A stretch of 64,000 bases of DNA from JASGKO01 sp049840595 (lineage in GTDB: Bacteria > Verrucomicrobiota > Verrucomicrobiia > Chthoniobacterales > Chthoniobacteraceae): NCBI GenBank assembly GCA_049840595.1, contig JASGKO010000006.1, positions 27,074 through 91,073 on the forward strand. Direction: 5' to 3'. The notes under the pieces were generated by a model. It was not told where the DNA came from, searched no databases, and was given only the letters and a program-made list of their open reading frames with translations. Both the position numbers and the translations under genes were made by a program. Below are positions 36,484 through 45,309 of the stretch, in pieces (positions within the stretch are counted from its first letter, which is position 1; every line of letters starts with the position of its first letter).

Positions 36484-37920
36484 TGAAAGCCCGCTCCTCC
36501 ACCCCGCGCGTGCGAACTGGTGCTGGCGATCGATCTCGGCACCTCGTCCACCCGCACCGCGCTTTTCGATCTCCGGGGGCGCCGCCTGCTGGAATCCACC
36601 GCGCAGCACGGCTATCCCTTGCTCACCACGCCCGAGGGCGGGGCGGAGCTCGATCCGCGCGTGCTGGAAAAGACCCTGCACCGCTGCCTGCGCGAAACGC
36701 TGAAGCATGCCGACGGCGCCCGGATTACCGCCGTCGGCGGCTCGTGCTTCTGGCATAGCATGATCGGGGTGAACGAGCGCAACGAACCGCTGACCCCGGT
36801 TTACACCTGGGCCGATTCCCGCTGCCGCGAGGATGCCGCCCGTCTGCGCGAAAAGTTCTCCGAGAAAAAAGTCCACGCCCGCACCGGCTGCATGCTGCGC
36901 GCCTCCTTCTGGCCCGCGCGGCTCGCGTGGTGGAAACGCACCCAGCCGAAGCAAAAGATCGCCCGCTGGATTTCGCCCGTGGAGTGGCTCTACGGCGGTC
37001 TCGTGGGCCGCGGCACCACCAGCCTCGCCATGGCCAGCGGCACCGGCCTGTTCCAGCCCGGCCCGCTCACCTGGGATGGGGAAATGCTCGAAGCCGCCGG
37101 GATTAAAACGTCGCAGTTAAACGAAGTTTCCGATGCTCCGGTGCCCGGTGCGCCTTCCCCATTTCCCGCGCTGCGTGAGGCGCAATGGTTCCCCGCGATC
37201 GGCGACGGCGCGGCGAGTAATCTCGGCTCCGGCGCCATTCACGATGGCCTGGCCGCCCTCAACGTCGGCACCAGCGCCGCGCTGCGCGTCGTGCGCCGGT
37301 CCGGTCCGGTCCGCGCGCCCTTCGGTCTTTTCTGCTACCGCGTGGATGCGGAGCGCTTTCTCGTCGGCGGTGCGGTGAGCAATGCCGGTAATTTGCGCGC
37401 CTGGGGCCTGCGCGAGCTCCGGCTCGATTCCGCCACGCTGGAGCGTCAGCTCGCGGCGCGCCCGCTGCCGCAGCATGGGCTCACCGTGCTGCCCTTCTGG
37501 TCCGCCGAACGCGCGCCGACCTGGAACGAAGAACAGCCAGGCGTCATTCTCGGCCTCAACCACGGCACCACCGCCGTGGATTTGCTCCAGGCGATCACCG
37601 AGGCCAGCTACTACCGCATGGCGCGCATTGCCTCACTGCTCCGGGCCTCGCAAAAGGAGTCCCCGCAGATTATCGTTTCCGGTGGCATCCAGCGTTCCCG
37701 GGTGGCGTTACAGCGCCTTGCCAACGTCCTCGACGCCCCGCTTTACGCCAGCGAAGAGCCGGAAGCCTCCATCCGTGGCGCCGCCGTCTTCGCCCTCGAA
37801 AAGCTCGGCCTCACTCCCGCCCCGCTCCGGTTTAAGAAGCCACTCCAGCCCGACCCGGTGGCGGCAAAGGGGTACGCGGCAGAAATCGAGCGCCAAGCCC
37901 GGCTGGAAGAACGACTCTAG
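36483..37920 (+). CDS. FGGY-family carbohydrate kinase, gluconate kinase-like (frame broken near 36510)
   Basis: About 479 residues. The true start is probably the ATG at 36483 within TGATG; one extra base near 36510 (CGCGCGTGCGAAC) breaks it, and removing it gives STPRCELVLAIDLGTSSTRT. The uncorrected frame would start at a GTG at 36520. ATP-binding motifs are AIDLGTSSTRTALFD, LNVGTSAALRVV and IIVSGGIQRSRVALQRLANV. It probably phosphorylates a sugar or sugar acid, coupled to the LarA-like epimerase. The stop codon (CTC TAG) is part of the CTAG duplicated by the adjoining insertion sequence. Confidence 0.88.
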
Positions 37921-38786
37921 GTCGTGTTCACGAATTATAATCTGTACGCGAAAAAGGATGGCTGATTAAAGACTTGGGATGCAAAAACATCCCGTGCGCA
38001 AGATCATCAATGACCGGCTCTGGCAACAGTTGGAAGTGGCCCTGACGCAAGCCAAGCATTCGGCGGCTGGAGCGCCCGGGGAACTCAGCGACCGGGCGTT
38101 TCTGGAGGCGGTGCTTCATCTCTTGCGACGGGAAGTCCCTGGCGAGATCTGCCGCCAGAGTCTGGGGTATTGGCACGCGGTCTATATGCGGTTTCGCCGC
38201 TGGGAGGCGCGAGGCGTCTGGCAGCGCCTCTGGCAAAACCTGCAGCGCGAAGCCTTTGCTGATGCGCGGAAGTTACTTCTGGACTCGACGACGGTGCGCG
38301 CGCACCCACATGCAGCTGGCGCACCCAAAAAAAGCCCGGCGACGACCAGGCTCTGGGCCGCTCTCGCGGGGGGCTAAGCACCAAGATCCATGCGGCCACC
38401 CTGGATGAGAATTGTGCGGTGGCTCTGCATTTGACGGCGGGACAAGCCCACGATGGGCGCCAGTTTGAAACCCTCTATGAAAGCCTGCCAGCCGATAACG
38501 TGCTCGAAGCTGCGCTGCTGGATCGCGGCTACGATGCGGACCGCATCCGGGAACGACTGGCCTGCGATGGGATTGAGCCCGTGATCCCACCCCCTGCCCG
38601 CCCGCAGCCAGAAACCACCCTTTGACAAGGAGCGTTATCGAGGCCGTAACCGCGTCGAGCGGTTCTTCAACAAGCTCAAACAATTCCGCCGGATCGCCAC
38701 CCGCTACGACAAGCTCGCCTCCATCTTTCTCGCCGCAGTCCACCTTGTCGCCGCTTTTCTCATCCTTCGTAATTCGTGAACACGGC
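37921..38786. mobile_element. IS5-family insertion sequence, 866 bases, with CTAG target duplication
   Basis: The ends are 17-base inverted repeats with 16 matches: GTCGTGTTCACGAATTA at 37921-37937 and, on the other strand, GCCGTGTTCACGAATTA at 38786-38770. CTAG flanks both sides (37917-37920 and 38787-38790), consistent with a 4-base target duplication. One transposase fills the interior. The left CTAG includes the sugar-kinase stop codon, so the insertion leaves that protein unchanged but separates it from anything downstream. Confidence 0.9.
37979..38779 (+). CDS. IS5-family transposase, two-frame with an additional break
   Basis: The first frame holds KIINDRLWQQLEVALTQAKH and the first catalytic Asp in LLLDSTTVRAHPHAAG. 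At A7 (38327-38333) a -1 shift gives KKPGDDQALGRSRGGLSTKI; A-run slippage is used by several IS5 subgroups to make the fused transposase, so this break may be programmed. The second frame has DNVLEAALLDRGYDADRIRE (second Asp). Near 38605 the frame breaks again, reaching PPFDKERYRGRNRVERFFNK (the Glu) and the stop at 38779. That second break is probably an indel, or it has inactivated this copy. Confidence 0.85.
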
Positions 38787-38924
38787 CTAGGCCGGGTTCA
38801 GGATAGCCCCGCCATCCCACCCGGAACAGGGCTGCCGCCAGTGGAAAGGGGTTTGAAGATGCGATGCCTAAAGTCCCTGCATTTTTTCCGCGTAAAATCT
38901 ATCTGCGCGGGGTTCATTCCTAAC

Positions 38925-39636
38925 ATGAGAGACCCGAAGGCCCATGGATGTGGACGGCATGGCTTGGATCAACGGAACCAGCCCGGCTTTACCTTGATCG
39001 AATTGCTGGTCGTCATGGCGGTGATTGCCGTGTTGGCGGCAATCCTCTTTGCCGTTTCCTCGACAGTGTTTTCCAAGTCCCATTCCTCCAATGCGCTGGC
39101 CGATCTCCGGCAGTTGGGCGTGGCAATGGCTCTTTATACCGGGGACCATTCCTACAACATCCCCGGTCGCATCACCGGCAAGGGCGAGAGCAAATGGCCC
39201 ATGTTGCTGGCGGATTATTTGAAAGACCCCCGCGTCTATGCCGCGCCCGGGCTGCCCAACTACCTCACCGAAAACGAAGACCCGCTGAGCAACGCGAAGA
39301 ACTGCACCAGCTTCATCCTCAACGGCTTCAACGACCGCGGCACCTATAACAATGAAAACGTGCGTGTCCGCATCAACCAGTTCTCCCAGCTCAGCCAGGT
39401 CATCCTCTTCGGCATGCAGATCGATACCAGCAACTTCTACATGGACTTTGTGGAAAAGAACCAGGATGGCGTGCTGAAGCTCGACGCCTATGACAATGCC
39501 TCGGTTTACCTTTTCGCCGACGGCTCCGCGAAGCTCATTTCCAAGGCCGATTACACCGCCCTCATGCCCAGCACCCGGCATCCGCTACGGCGACTGGCTC
39601 TGGCTGGCGGATAAGAATTCCGCGATCTTGCAGTAG
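38925..39636 (+). CDS. Type II secretion-type pseudopilin (frame broken near 39574)
   Basis: About 236 residues from the ATG at 38925. The prepilin site is clear: NQPGFTLIELLVVMAVIAV, with cleavage after Gly and N-methylation of Phe expected. The rest is an exported globular domain (DLRQLGVAMALYTGDHSYNI, YLFADGSAKLISKADYTALM). At 39574 ACCCGG has one C too many; without it the protein ends LMPSTGIRYGDWLWLADKNS plus a few residues, at 39634-39636. Proteins of this type are abundant in Verrucomicrobiota and Planctomycetota. A longer open frame running back into the insertion sequence is spurious. Confidence 0.85.
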
Positions 39637-39909
39637 GGAGGAGCCGGGGTAGTTCCGGAGCGGTTGAGCGTCTCGTTGCCTTGAGGAGGGTCTTGGTTTT
39701 CCCCGCCCGGAAAAATTTGAGGCCCCTCGGCGTGGCTCGGGGTGACATGATGGGGTGGGGAGGACGTGTGAAAGCAGAGGGGCTGTCGGCGCGCAAACGG
39801 ATTCGGGTTGAACGATTGCTTTTGAGCAGGGAGTGCCCCTCGCAATTAAATCGCGAGCAGCAATCGCTCTGGACTCGACGATGGCTGAAAGCCGTGTTTA
39901 GTTTTCCGC

Positions 39910-40734
39910 ATGTTCGGGATGCAAACATCCAGTGACTATCAACCGCTCACGTGGTGGAAGCGGGTGCCGATTTATGTAACGACGATTTTCGTCGCCCTTA
40001 GCGTCGTTGGGATGTTTTTGACGAAAATTGGCTCGACGGCGAATGCCGATGTCACGGGGACTTTTGGATTTTTCACGCCGGTTTTTATCCATGGGGCCGT
40101 TTGGCAGCCAGTGACGGCGCATTTCGTGGATTTGCCGAGTTTCTTTTACGCCTTCAATGTCTTCTTTCTCTACCTGGCTGGGATTGAGGTCGAAAAATAT
40201 CTCGGACGCCGACGGTATTTAAAAGTCCTCGCCACCTTCATGCTCACCCCGGCGGTAGTGTGTTTGGTCTGGTATTACCTTGGTCACAGTGTTTACGGGT
40301 TCGGCGGGCCGGGCCTGGTGGCCATCGGGTTGTTTATCGCATTTGCCACCTTGTATCCGAACCTGGAAATGTTTGGCTGGGTGACGCTCAAGTGGCTGGC
40401 CTTTGCTGGCCTGGTCCTTAATTCGATGGTTTTTTTGCCAAAACATGACTGGATTGGGCTGAGTATGATGCTGGTGGAATGTGGAGTGGCGTTTGGAACG
40501 ATCCAAGTGGTGCGACAGGGGGGGATTAGCGAGTTCACTCAATGGATTCCCAGGCCGAAGCCGAAGTTTCGCGTGGTGCGCGCGGAGGATCTCGAAAGCT
40601 CTTCCACGAATGACATCCAGGAATCGATCGACCCGCTGCTGGACAAGATTGCCAGGCACGGCCTCAACAGCCTCACCGCCAAAGAGCGCGCGCGCTTGGA
40701 AAAGGCGAGCAAGGATCTTTCCAAAAAACGGTAG
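39910..40734 (+). CDS. Rhomboid-like membrane protein, probably not proteolytic
   Basis: 274 residues. About six membrane helices in rhomboid order: VYVTTIFVALS-like first helix, then VWQPVTAHFVDLPSFFYAFN, FFLYLAGIEVEKYLG and later helices. The GxSG serine motif expected in helix 4 reads VYGFGGPGLVAIG, and the catalytic His in helix 6 is not seen, so it appears inactive. A cytoplasmic tail ends DPLLDKIARHGLNSLTAKER plus a basic end, a small helical motif found on many bacterial rhomboids. Could act as a chaperone-like pseudorhomboid. Alternative start at 39919. Confidence 0.75.
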   Translation: MFGMQTSSDYQPLTWWKRVPIYVTTIFVALSVVGMFLTKIGSTANADVTGTFGFFTPVFIHGAVWQPVTAHFVDLPSFFYAFNVFFLYLAGIEVEKYLGRRRYLKVLATFMLTPAVVCLVWYYLGHSVYGFGGPGLVAIGLFIAFATLYPNLEMFGWVTLKWLAFAGLVLNSMVFLPKHDWIGLSMMLVECGVAFGTIQVVRQGGISEFTQWIPRPKPKFRVVRAEDLESSSTNDIQESIDPLLDKIARHGLNSLTAKERARLEKASKDLSKKR

Positions 40735-40785
40735 GGTAGCGCCAACTCGCAAGTGCTAAAGTCCCGGAGGGACGCCGGAGATAAG

Positions 40786-40894
40786 CCGGTGGTAAAAACC
40801 ACCGGAAGCGAATGATTCAAAAGCCCCTGCGCCCCGGAGGGTCGCTGGAAAATGGCCGTTTCCTCGTTCCAAGGCTCCAGTCTTGGAACGAGGA
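40786..40894. repeat. Two short inverted repeats between the rhomboid-like gene and mazG
   Basis: CCGGTGGT-AAAA-ACCACCGG lies at 40786-40805, and a 13-base perfect pair TCCTCGTTCCAAG (40861-40873) with CTTGGAACGAGGA (40882-40894) lies further on. Neither is followed by a clear T-run. Both look like REP-type dispersed elements; GGGACGCCGGA before the first also occurs near 26436. Confidence 0.55.
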
Positions 40895-40968
40895 TCATGT
40901 GACCAGTGGCTCATCTTTTGTCGGGATGGTTGCTTGTGGTTTGGAATGCGGTTATCACCACAGCACGC

Positions 40969-41760
40969 ATGAATCCCGCACCCGACCATCCCGATCCCAT
41001 CGTTCGCCTCATCCAGATCGTAGCCCGGTTGCGCGCGCCGGATGGGTGCCCGTGGGACATCGAGCAGACGCATGAATCGCTCTGCCCGCATTTGCTGGAG
41101 GAGGCCTACGAGGTGATCGATGCGATCGAGCAAAAGGACGATGCCAATTTCCGCGAAGAGCTGGGCGACTTTCTGTTGCAGGTGGTCCTGCACAGCCAGA
41201 TTGCGAGCGAGACGGGACGCTTTGATCTCAACCAGGTGGCCGAGGGGATCTGTGAGAAGCTGGTGCGGCGGCACCCCCACGTCTTCGGCGAGGGCAAGCT
41301 GGACGACTCGGGCGCGGTGCTCAAGCAGTGGGAAGTGATCAAGCGGGCGGAGAAGGGGGATAAACAAACCTCCCTGCTCGATGGGGTGGCCCGTGCCCTG
41401 CCGGCGCTGATGCGCGCGGAGAAAATTCAAAAGAAAGCGGCGCGGGTGGGCTTCGACTGGCCGGATGCGAAGGGCGCGCTGGAGAAGCTGAGCGAGGAAA
41501 TCGCGGAACTGCGCGCGGCCTTCGAGTCGGGCCACGCCGGGCACGTGGAAGAGGAACTCGGCGATCTGCTGTTTTCGGTGGTGAATGTTTCCCGCAAGCT
41601 GAGTTGCGAGGCGGAGCTGGCCCTGTCCCGGGCGACCGACAAGTTCAGCCGGCGCTTCCAGAAAGTGGAGGCCGTGCTGGCGGAGCAGGGGAAGACGCCC
41701 GCAGATTCCACGCTGGAGGAAATGGATGCGATCTGGAACCGGGTGAAGACGGAGGTCTAA
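40969..41760 (+). CDS. mazG: Nucleoside triphosphate pyrophosphohydrolase MazG
   Basis: 263 residues from the ATG at 40969; the frame extends upstream into the repeats but lacks family sequence there. Both MazG domains are present: the first with LRAPDGCPWDIEQTHESL, LLEEAYEVIDAIEQKD and NFREELGDFLLQVVLHSQIA (EExxE and ExxD Mg ligands), the second with KLSEEIAELRAAFES and HVEEELGDLLFSVVNVSRKL. It hydrolyses non-canonical or excess NTPs to NMP and pyrophosphate. The frame is intact. Confidence 0.95.
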   Translation: MNPAPDHPDPIVRLIQIVARLRAPDGCPWDIEQTHESLCPHLLEEAYEVIDAIEQKDDANFREELGDFLLQVVLHSQIASETGRFDLNQVAEGICEKLVRRHPHVFGEGKLDDSGAVLKQWEVIKRAEKGDKQTSLLDGVARALPALMRAEKIQKKAARVGFDWPDAKGALEKLSEEIAELRAAFESGHAGHVEEELGDLLFSVVNVSRKLSCEAELALSRATDKFSRRFQKVEAVLAEQGKTPADSTLEEMDAIWNRVKTEV

Positions 41761-41772
41761 GCCAAGCGCTTT

Positions 41773-41797
41773 TTTATCCGCGAAATCGGCGGATAAA
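41773..41797. terminator. Hairpin between convergent mazG and acetyltransferase genes
   Basis: Perfect 9-base arms TTTATCCGC (41773-41781) and GCGGATAAA (41789-41797) lie 12 bases after the mazG stop. The plus strand lacks a T-run after it, so termination strength is doubtful. It may still mark the end of both transcripts. Confidence 0.4.
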
Positions 41798-41847
41798 CCT
41801 TCTCGTTTTGATCCTTCGTGGGGAAGCCCCCGAAGGCCATTCTCACT

Positions 41848-42334
41848 TCACGCTGCTGCCAGCTTCGGTGCCCGTGTCAGGTGCAGGTAGATGCCTTTGT
41901 CCGCCAGTTGCACGAAGCCGAGGCGCAGGTAGAAGAGCAGGGCCCGGTTGTGCTTTTCCACATGGATGGAAAGGGGCCGCGCGCTCGCCTCGGATTCGAC
42001 GATGAGGTCGTTCATCAACCGGGTGCCGAGACCTGCATTGCGATGGGCGGGCAGCAGCGCAATCTCCACCACGCCGATCTCGCCCGCCCGGCGATGCACA
42101 TAGAGCCGGCCCACGGCTTCGCCATCGCGCTGGATGATTAGAAAATCCGCCCCGGCGAAATGCTGATGATAGTGCCGGTGTTGCGCCTCGAACTGCATGC
42201 GCAGAAACATTTCCTTTTGCTCCGGCGGCCAGGGGATGCGGGCCAGCTGCCTCCTCCCGCGTGCTGGCATACACGCGGAAGAGAAAGGGCTGATCGGCAT
42301 CCGTCGCCGGTCGAAGCGTAAGGACGGGCTCCAC
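41848..42334 (-). CDS. GNAT-family N-acetyltransferase (frame broken near 42250)
   Basis: About 162 residues from a GTG at 42334 (VEPVLTLRPATDADQPFLFR). After removal of one G in GAGGAGGCAG near 42250 it continues TREEQLARIPWPPEQKEMF. The acetyl-CoA motif is IALLPAHRNAGLGTRLMNDL; the C-terminus has HNRALLFYLRLGFVQLADKG. It lies 11 bases after the first collar protein and in the same direction, so it probably belongs to that operon. Acetyltransferases are known neighbours of MdpB-type collar genes, possibly modifying them. Confidence 0.85.
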
Positions 42335-42345
42335 GACGATGCTCG

Positions 42346-42886
42346 CTAGCTGCGCGGTGGAAAGATGCCCTGCAACGCGATGATGAAATTCAGCCCCAGG
42401 TAGGGGGACAGGTTGTTGTGCGGCAGGCTGCCGCCGGTGATGCTGGTGGCGAAGGGATTCATCTGCACATTCGTCGCACTCGCCGACGGGGTATAGGTGA
42501 AAAGATCGCGGTCCGCGGAAGGTGAGGCCCAGACGCCGTTGGTCGCCGGGTCTTGCGTTCCGGTCTGGTCGCCGGAGATGCAGTTGGCGGTATGGGTGTG
42601 AACGGGCATCTCGGTGCTGAGCAGCGTGACGCTGCTGGAGCCGCCCGTCTGGCCCAGATCGTAGAGACTGAGCCCGGGGCCCTGGCCTTGGTGGATGGGA
42701 GCGGAGCCCTGGAGATTGGGCAGGGCAAAATTGGTTTTGCCATCCCCGCCGTAGGTGGTGCCCAGGAGGGAGAAAAAGAGCGGTGTTTTGGGAAATCGCC
42801 AGGATTTGGCCATTGCAAAAAGCCCAGCCTTTCGGAGCGAAGTTCCCGGCAAAAATGCGAATCTCAGCGACGTATTGATCGGACAT
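42346..42886 (-). CDS. Phage tail collar-domain (MdpB-like) protein 1 (frame broken near 42774)
   Basis: About 179 residues. N-terminal collar signature: IRIFAGNFAPKGWAFCNGQI. One T too many in CTTTTTCTCC near 42774 breaks the frame; the rest reads SLLGTTYGGDGKTNFALPNL, GSAPIHQGQGPG, PVHTHTANC and ends LGLNFIIALQGIFPPRS. The fold is that of a trimeric phage tail-fibre tip. Bacterial homologues include the microcystin-dependent protein MdpB, and their function outside phages is unclear. It is one of three consecutive paralogues. Confidence 0.88.
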
Positions 42887-42898
42887 GGCGGTGGTTCC

Positions 42899-43396
42899 TT
42901 AGTTTTGGGAGGGGAAGATTCCTTGCAGGGCGATGATGAAGTTGAGCACGAGGTAGGGCTGCAGGTTGTTGTGCGGCTGGCTGCCCCCGGTGTTGCCGAT
43001 GCTGGCGGCGTTCATCGTGGTATTGGAGCTGGTGGCGTAGTTTTGAAACCCACCGTTGGCCCAGAGCTGGCCGGTGGGATCGTCGAGGGTGGCGGCGCCG
43101 CTGTTGCCGACGGGCACGTGGTTGTGCGCGGGCATTTCGGTGACGAGGAGCGTATGGCTGGCTTCACCGCCGAGCTCGCCAAGGGTGATGCCGTTGCCGA
43201 AGTGGACCGGAGTGCGGCCCTGGAGATTCGGCAATCCAAAAGTGGTGACGCCGTTCCCGCCGTATGTGGTGCCGAGCAGGGCGAACAGCGCCTGGTTTTG
43301 GCTGATGGCCAGGAGCTGGCCGTTGCAAAGCGCCCAGCCTTTGGGGGCGAAATTGAAAGAGGTGATTCGAATCTCCGCGAGATATGGTGTGGACAT
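42899..43396 (-). CDS. Phage tail collar-domain (MdpB-like) protein 2
   Basis: 165 residues, frame intact. Signature IRITSFNFAPKGWALCNGQL, then LLGTTYGGNGVTTFGLPNLQ, TPVHFGNG, MPAHNHVPVGNSG and the C-terminus LVLNFIIALQGIFPSQN. No signal peptide is seen, as is usual for this family. It lies 12 bases upstream (in transcription) of protein 1. Variation among the three copies is greatest in the middle region between the PNLQ and QPHNNL motifs, which forms the variable tip. Confidence 0.92.
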   Translation of the reverse strand: MSTPYLAEIRITSFNFAPKGWALCNGQLLAISQNQALFALLGTTYGGNGVTTFGLPNLQGRTPVHFGNGITLGELGGEASHTLLVTEMPAHNHVPVGNSGAATLDDPTGQLWANGGFQNYATSSNTTMNAASIGNTGGSQPHNNLQPYLVLNFIIALQGIFPSQN

Positions 43397-43420
43397 GGCA
43401 GTGGTGCGTGGGTTTCGGAG

Positions 43421-43939
43421 TTACGATTGGGAGGGATAGATGCCGTAGAGCGCGATGATGAAGCTGATGGTGGTGTAGGGCATCAGGTTGTCATGGGGCT
43501 GGCTGCCGCCGGCGGAGCCGAGGGCATTGGCCGCCATCGTGCCGGTGGTGGGAGGCGGCGCGTATTGCGTGAGCGTGGTGTTGCCGGGCTGGGCCCAGAC
43601 GTTGCTGGCGGGGGCGGGGGCGTTGCCCGCGGTGCTGGCCTGCGGGATGTGGGTATGCGCGGGGATCTGCGAGGTGATGAGGGTGACGGTTTCCGTGCCG
43701 GACGCCTGGCCGATGACATAGGTGCTCCCGGCCCCGGTGCCCATGTGCATGGGAATGCGGCTCTGCAGGTTGGGCAGGGCGAAGGTGGTGACTCCATCGC
43801 CGCCGTAGGTGGTGCCGATGAGGTTGTAGAGCGCGTCGTAATCGGAAATGGCGAGTAACTGGCCATTGCAAAACGCCCAGTCAACGGGCGCAAAGTTGCC
43901 AGCAAACATTCGAATTTCACCGATGTAGGGTTCAGCCAT
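43421..43939 (-). CDS. Phage tail collar-domain (MdpB-like) protein 3
   Basis: 172 residues, frame intact. Signature IGEIRMFAGNFAPVDWAFCN, then LIGTTYGGDGVTTFALPNLQ, IPMHMGTGAG, IPAHTHIPQASTAG, and the C-terminus MPYTTISFIIALYGIYPSQS. It is first of the three collar genes in transcription order and lies 15 bases after the small partner gene. Together these form a compact operon of small secreted or surface-assembled proteins without phage structural neighbours. Confidence 0.92.
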   Translation of the reverse strand: MAEPYIGEIRMFAGNFAPVDWAFCNGQLLAISDYDALYNLIGTTYGGDGVTTFALPNLQSRIPMHMGTGAGSTYVIGQASGTETVTLITSQIPAHTHIPQASTAGNAPAPASNVWAQPGNTTLTQYAPPPTTGTMAANALGSAGGSQPHDNLMPYTTISFIIALYGIYPSQS

Positions 43940-43954
43940 GATTTTGTGGATGGG

Positions 43955-44276
43955 TTAGTTGAAGACAGCTTCGAAATGGGAGCCCTGCGCATCGGGCGCG
44001 ATGGGAACGAGGAAGATTTCCAGCGCGCCCATGGCCTCGTGTTCCAGCCGGTAGATGCCCTGCGGCAGGTAGAGCCCGGATGGCCCGCGAAAGGTGAGCG
44101 AAAACGGCGCGCGAAAGCCGCCCTGGGCCTGGGGCGAGAGCAGCACCGCCTCGGCGAGGACGAGGGTGATGGATTTCCCGGGCCCCACCGGCACACGAAA
44201 AGGGGTGCCGGCCTGCGCCGCAAATACGCCATGCTCCAGCTGTGGTGGGGCGATGGAAGTGGATTCGGGAGCTCAT
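43955..44276 (-). CDS. Small DUF6916-like partner of collar proteins (frame broken near 44266)
   Basis: About 107 residues. After removing one C in TCCCGAA near 44266 the protein begins MSSESTSIAPPQLEHGVFAA and continues TPFRVPVGPGKSITLVLAEA, LTFRGPSGLYLPQGIYRLEH, ALEIFLVPIAPDAQGS and FEAVFN. This matches the short family I know beside MdpB-type collar genes (DUF6916 by memory, not by search). It is probably beta-rich and interacts with the collar trimers. Confidence 0.7.
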
Positions 44277-44289
44277 GGTGGAGGCGGGG

Positions 44290-45309
44290 TTAGAAATTTG
44301 AGCGCAGCCGGGTAAACGAGGCGGTGGTGATGATCGACCGCGCTTGCCCGAGGGCTTTCCGCGCGCTCAGCGTGCGACTGCGCGAGGTGGTCTCGATCCA
44401 CGGGTCCACCGTGTTGTCTTCGATCTGCGGCGAGAGGGTGAGTGCGAGCCAGAGCGCGGCATCGGAGGTGTCGCTGCCGGTGCTGGAACGCAGCGATTTG
44501 AACTGGCTGATCACGCGGCCCGTCCGCAGGCCAAACGCTTTCGTGAACGCGCTGCTGAGCAGCGGCGTTTGCAAGAGATTGATTATGAATTGTGAGCTAA
44601 CCATATCCGCCATCGCCACGACATTTCCTGTCAACACCGTCATCACTTCACTGGCGGTGTTAAAGCGGTTCGCTATGTTTTCGACAAGTGTTTTTTGGTG
44701 AATTTTGAAGGCATCATCAGGCTGGAGGCCGAATTGTTTTGTGGCGAGGTGTCCGTTGATCACATCCGCCAAACGAGCGGCCAGGCTCTTGCGCGAGCGA
44801 AGCAGTGTTAGTTTGTTCTGCGAATGCAACGGGTCGGAAATTGTTCCGCTGGCGGGCGAAAATTGTTGCGCCTCGTGGGCGAAAGTGAGGTCGCGGCAGG
44901 TCGTGAAATTGGCGCGGCGCGCCGCAAAGGTATCGCTCGAAAGATTCTCCACCTCGAAGCTGCGCCCGCCGAGCGTGAAGGCCACCTGGCTGCCCTCGGC
45001 ATAAAGACCGCCGAGCGCCTGGGCGTCGCTGCCGGAAAGCGTATGGGCGAGCAGCGCGAAGTCTTTCACCTCCGCAATCAAACTGGTGGATGCGGCCGTC
45101 AATCCCTGGCGTCGCGCGGCCACGCTGCCGCCGGTGAAAATCGTGTTGGCGGTATAGCGGCGGATGAAGGCCAGGGCGGCGGCGTCCGTCGCATCGAGAG
45201 AAAAGGAGGACGCTTCGCCCGCCAGTGCGAGTGGTCCGGATTTTAGAAAGAGCGCGGCCCCAGTGGCGAGAAGGCTGCGGTGAATGAACTGACGACGACT
45301 GGAAATCAT
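44290..45309 (-). CDS. Tat-exported protein of unknown function
   Basis: 339 residues. The N-terminus has a twin-arginine signal, SSRRQFIHRSLLATGAALFL, so the protein is folded before export. The mature part is mixed helical, with FIRRYTANTIFTGGSVAARR, a beta segment QVAFTLGGRSFEVENLSSDT and a helical C-terminal half (LVENIANRFNTASEVMTVLT). No catalytic motif is recognised. It is the first gene of the collar operon, 13 bases upstream of the small partner, which suggests a common system at the cell surface. Confidence 0.75.
   Translation of the reverse strand: MISSRRQFIHRSLLATGAALFLKSGPLALAGEASSFSLDATDAAALAFIRRYTANTIFTGGSVAARRQGLTAASTSLIAEVKDFALLAHTLSGSDAQALGGLYAEGSQVAFTLGGRSFEVENLSSDTFAARRANFTTCRDLTFAHEAQQFSPASGTISDPLHSQNKLTLLRSRKSLAARLADVINGHLATKQFGLQPDDAFKIHQKTLVENIANRFNTASEVMTVLTGNVVAMADMVSSQFIINLLQTPLLSSAFTKAFGLRTGRVISQFKSLRSSTGSDTSDAALWLALTLSPQIEDNTVDPWIETTSRSRTLSARKALGQARSIITTASFTRLRSNF

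Noticed and set aside
38793..38830. GGGTTCAGGATAGCC segment considered as a tRNA T-arm
   Set aside because: No acceptor stem, anticodon arm or cloverleaf can be built around it.
38622..39614. Pseudopilin ORF extended upstream into the insertion sequence
   Set aside because: The upstream part lies in a wrong frame of the transposase; the ATG at 38925 directly precedes the prepilin signal.
42346..43939. Collar genes considered as part of a prophage
   Set aside because: No terminase, portal, capsid, integrase or attachment repeats are present; the genes match stand-alone bacterial MdpB-type sets.
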